Assembly: GCA_024220525.1 (NCBI GenBank)
Contig: JAMYWO010000492.1
Coordinates: 1 to 22,267 of the forward strand
Reading direction: 5' to 3'
Source of the DNA: Cochliopodium minus
Taxonomy: Eukaryota; Discosea; Himatismenida; Cochliopodiidae
DNA: 22,267 nt
Shown here: positions 21,001 to 22,267 of the stretch, piece by piece
Layout: every line of letters starts with the position of its first letter
Numbering within the stretch: position 1 is the first letter of the stretch
Program-made: the position numbers and the translations under genes
The notes under the pieces: generated by a model
The model's input: only the letters and a program-made list of their open reading frames with translations
Told to the model about the DNA's origin: nothing
Databases searched by the model: none

Positions 21001-21546
21001 AATCAACCTCAAGATCCTTCCCCTAATATTAAGAATAACCAAACTGTAAACAATGAAAATAACAATACCAACAAAGAAGGAGAAATGGAGAGTATTTCCT
21101 TAAATGAGAAAGACTCTGATGAAGAAAAATACAATGAATCCCTTTCTTATCTTTTGTCCATAATCAAAAATATTGAAGTCTTCTCTTCTCAAGAAGCTAA
21201 ATCCAATCTTTTGACTTTGTCCAAAAAGTTTAGAGAAACTATAAACGAAAACAAAACTATTTATGTAAAAGTTTTTCAATTTTATATTCACTATATTATT
21301 TTATTCTCAATGATACTTTAGAATGAATTAAAATCAATACAAAATTCAGAAAGCAAAAACAAAACAGACCTTATTTACATCAAAAATGTTATTGTCAAAT
21401 ATTTAGTTAGCAGGGGAAACACAAAGGAACAAACACAACTATTACCTGTTTTATCTCTGGTATTAAAGTTTTCAGAACAGGAAATAGAACAGATAAAGCA
21501 GGTTGAACAACAATCCAAAAGTGGTTGGTCTTTATTTAAAAATTAA
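18035..21546 (+). CDS. GRIP-domain golgin, long coiled coil (1130 aa)
   Basis: Golgins with a C-terminal GRIP domain bind Arl1 or related GTPases on trans-Golgi membranes and tether vesicles. Three exons, 18035-18098, 18161-21264 and 21322-21546, join in phase. After a short N-terminus, residues 23-1055 are almost continuous Glu/Lys/Gln/Leu heptad-like coiled coil. It is broken by a Thr/His/Asp repeat and a Glu/Asn repeat at about 360-545. The last exon codes the GRIP domain at about 1070-1115 (DLIYIKNVIVKYLVSRGN, LLPVLSLVLKFSEQEIEQI) with the conserved Tyr, then SGWSLFKN at the end. Without the last exon the frame runs on into intron sequence and would lose the Golgi-binding part. Its 3' end converges on the OTU gene with a 45-bp spacer. 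Which golgin subtype (golgin-97, golgin-245 or GCC) cannot be told. Confidence 0.9.
19118..19186 (+). repeat. 18-bp coding repeat in the golgin (DDTTIH)
   Basis: About three and a half copies of an 18-bp unit code for DDTTIH. They form a hydrophilic, probably unstructured break in the coiled coil. Confidence 0.85.
19250..19680 (+). repeat. Nested coding repeat in the golgin, Glu/Asn/Ile/Val units
   Basis: About 430 bp of 12-bp basic units code for variants of ENIE, KNVE and ENVE, organised into larger blocks around GNIGEKEEED that recur about four times. Near-identity at DNA level shows recent tandem growth. The block keeps frame. The opposite strand is open for 324 codons only because the repeat lacks stops in that register. 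Confidence 0.9.
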
Positions 21547-21591
21547 TTTATTTGTTTAAACGAAATTTCCAAAAATTATATAAATTTAATT

Positions 21592-22163
21592 TCAAATCTT
21601 GATTTTTTGATAAATTTTTTTGAGAATATTTATTCTGTGTTGTGTGAGAGGACAAATTAGAAAAATGTCATTCAGAGATTCTATTAATTTGTATTCATTT
21701 TGAAAAACTATATCATCAAAAGTTTCAACATCAAAAAAAACTTCTCTGAGGGCCTCCAATTTATAACTCTGAGGTATTTTTTTCACAAGAGAAACCAATT
21801 CTTTTTAATACATAAATATGAAAAATTAATTGAAATTAAAATTTAAAAGAAAAGTTATACCTTCTTTATATCTATTTTCTCTTTCAATAAATTCCTCTTT
21901 TGTGATTATTGAACAATAATGATTTTCAAGAAAGTGAGCAATAACCAAAGTAAGGGAATTTTTTGTGAAATTTTTGGAAGTAAATTCACTCTTTTTTTTT
22001 ATAAAAAATAAAAATTAAATATAAAGTAAAGAGAAAAAAATAAAGAAAAAGAAACCTGATACGATTTTTCTTCTAATGTGGAACTAAATAAAATTATTTT
22101 TACTCTAAAAGTTTCGCAAATAGCCAATATTGTGATTTCATCTCCCCAAGTTCCATCTTTACT
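21592..22163 (-). CDS. OTU-family cysteine protease, C-terminal 148 residues; enters from the right window end
   Basis: Three minus-strand exons, 22163-22056, 21990-21861 and 21800-21592, join in phase. The first begins SKDGTWGDEITILAI, the OTU WGD region that follows the Cys helix. It continues with FRVKIILFS, then in the next exon LVIAHFLENHYCSI, holding the catalytic His of the OTU fold. The last exon adds a 69-residue helical tail ending KIYQKIKI. No start codon or cysteine motif lies upstream before the window end; instead an acceptor (AAAAAAG at 22170-22164) and a (TTTTTTA)n tract do. Both the phase (0) and the missing domain parts match the OTU half at 132-1025, giving one 336-residue protein if the ends are joined. 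In that numbering WGD is 194-196 and His is 248. Confidence 0.87.
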
Positions 22164-22165
22164 CT

Positions 22166-22267
22166 TTTTTATTTTTTTATTTTTTATTTCTTATTTTTTA
22201 TTTCTTATTTTTTATTTTTTATTTTTTATTTTTTATTTTTTATTTTTTATTTTTTATTTTTTATTTT
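22166..22267. repeat. T/A tract becoming (TTTTTTA)n at right window end
   Basis: Irregular T/A passes into a regular 7-bp unit of six T and one A up to the last base, the same unit and orientation as at position 1. It lies in the intron upstream of the OTU exon at 22163-22056. Confidence 0.9.

Noticed and set aside
1-22267. (TTTTTTA)n at both ends as telomeric repeats of a minichromosome
   Set aside because: Both arrays have the same orientation rather than being inverted, the unit lacks G, and an OTU gene continues across the ends.

Overview
The window is nuclear DNA of a very AT-rich, gene-dense unicellular eukaryote. Genes are split by short GT-AG introns, spacers are poly-A/T, and proteins carry Asn-, Gln- and Glu-rich tracts. 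Style resembles dictyostelid or other amoeboid protists, but no marker fixes the lineage. I rebuilt gene models by matching exon phase and family motifs. They give eight named or describable genes, one of them split across the two window ends. I saw no rRNA, tRNA, CRISPR array, virus-like element or bacterial-style operon.

Layout: (1) 1-1025, minus strand: N-terminal half of an OTU-family cysteine protease, running out of the left end through a (TTTTTTA)n tract. (2) 1111-2160, plus: type I membrane protein with signal peptide, C-terminal membrane span and a KKKK tail. (3) 2354-4559, plus: glucosamine-fructose-6-phosphate aminotransferase (GFAT), which stops inside its first SIS domain. (4) 4560-5742: gene-poor stretch with a 99-bp inverted-repeat element, AT microsatellites, an N base and unassigned minus-strand remnants. 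(5) 5743-6335, minus: riboflavin kinase. (6) 6464-8524, minus: ubiquilin/Dsk2. (7) 8802-14923, plus: CHD1-type chromatin remodeller. (8) 14983-16710, plus: membrane-anchored JmjC/cupin-8 protein. (9) 16800-17930, plus: NKAP-family nuclear protein. (10) 18035-21546, plus: GRIP-domain golgin. (11) 21592-22163, minus: C-terminal half of an OTU protease, entering from the right end through the same kind of tract.

The main result is that the two OTU halves fit together. If base 22267 is joined to base 1, the exon phases match, the splice sites work, and one 336-residue OTU protease results. So the window ends are adjacent in the source molecule or assembly graph: a circle, a tandem unit, or a contig wrongly closed into a circle. 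GFAT loses its C-terminal half beside an N base and an inverted-repeat element. The simplest reading is therefore a linear order riboflavin kinase, ubiquilin, CHD1, JmjC, NKAP, golgin, OTU, membrane protein, GFAT, with the real break near 4560-5742. This is inference and needs reads to confirm.

The genes are unrelated housekeeping functions (ubiquitin system, chromatin, flavin and hexosamine metabolism, Golgi trafficking) and form no evident pathway. The intron signals are unusual: most acceptors end AAG after an A-run, and donors rarely have G at +5.
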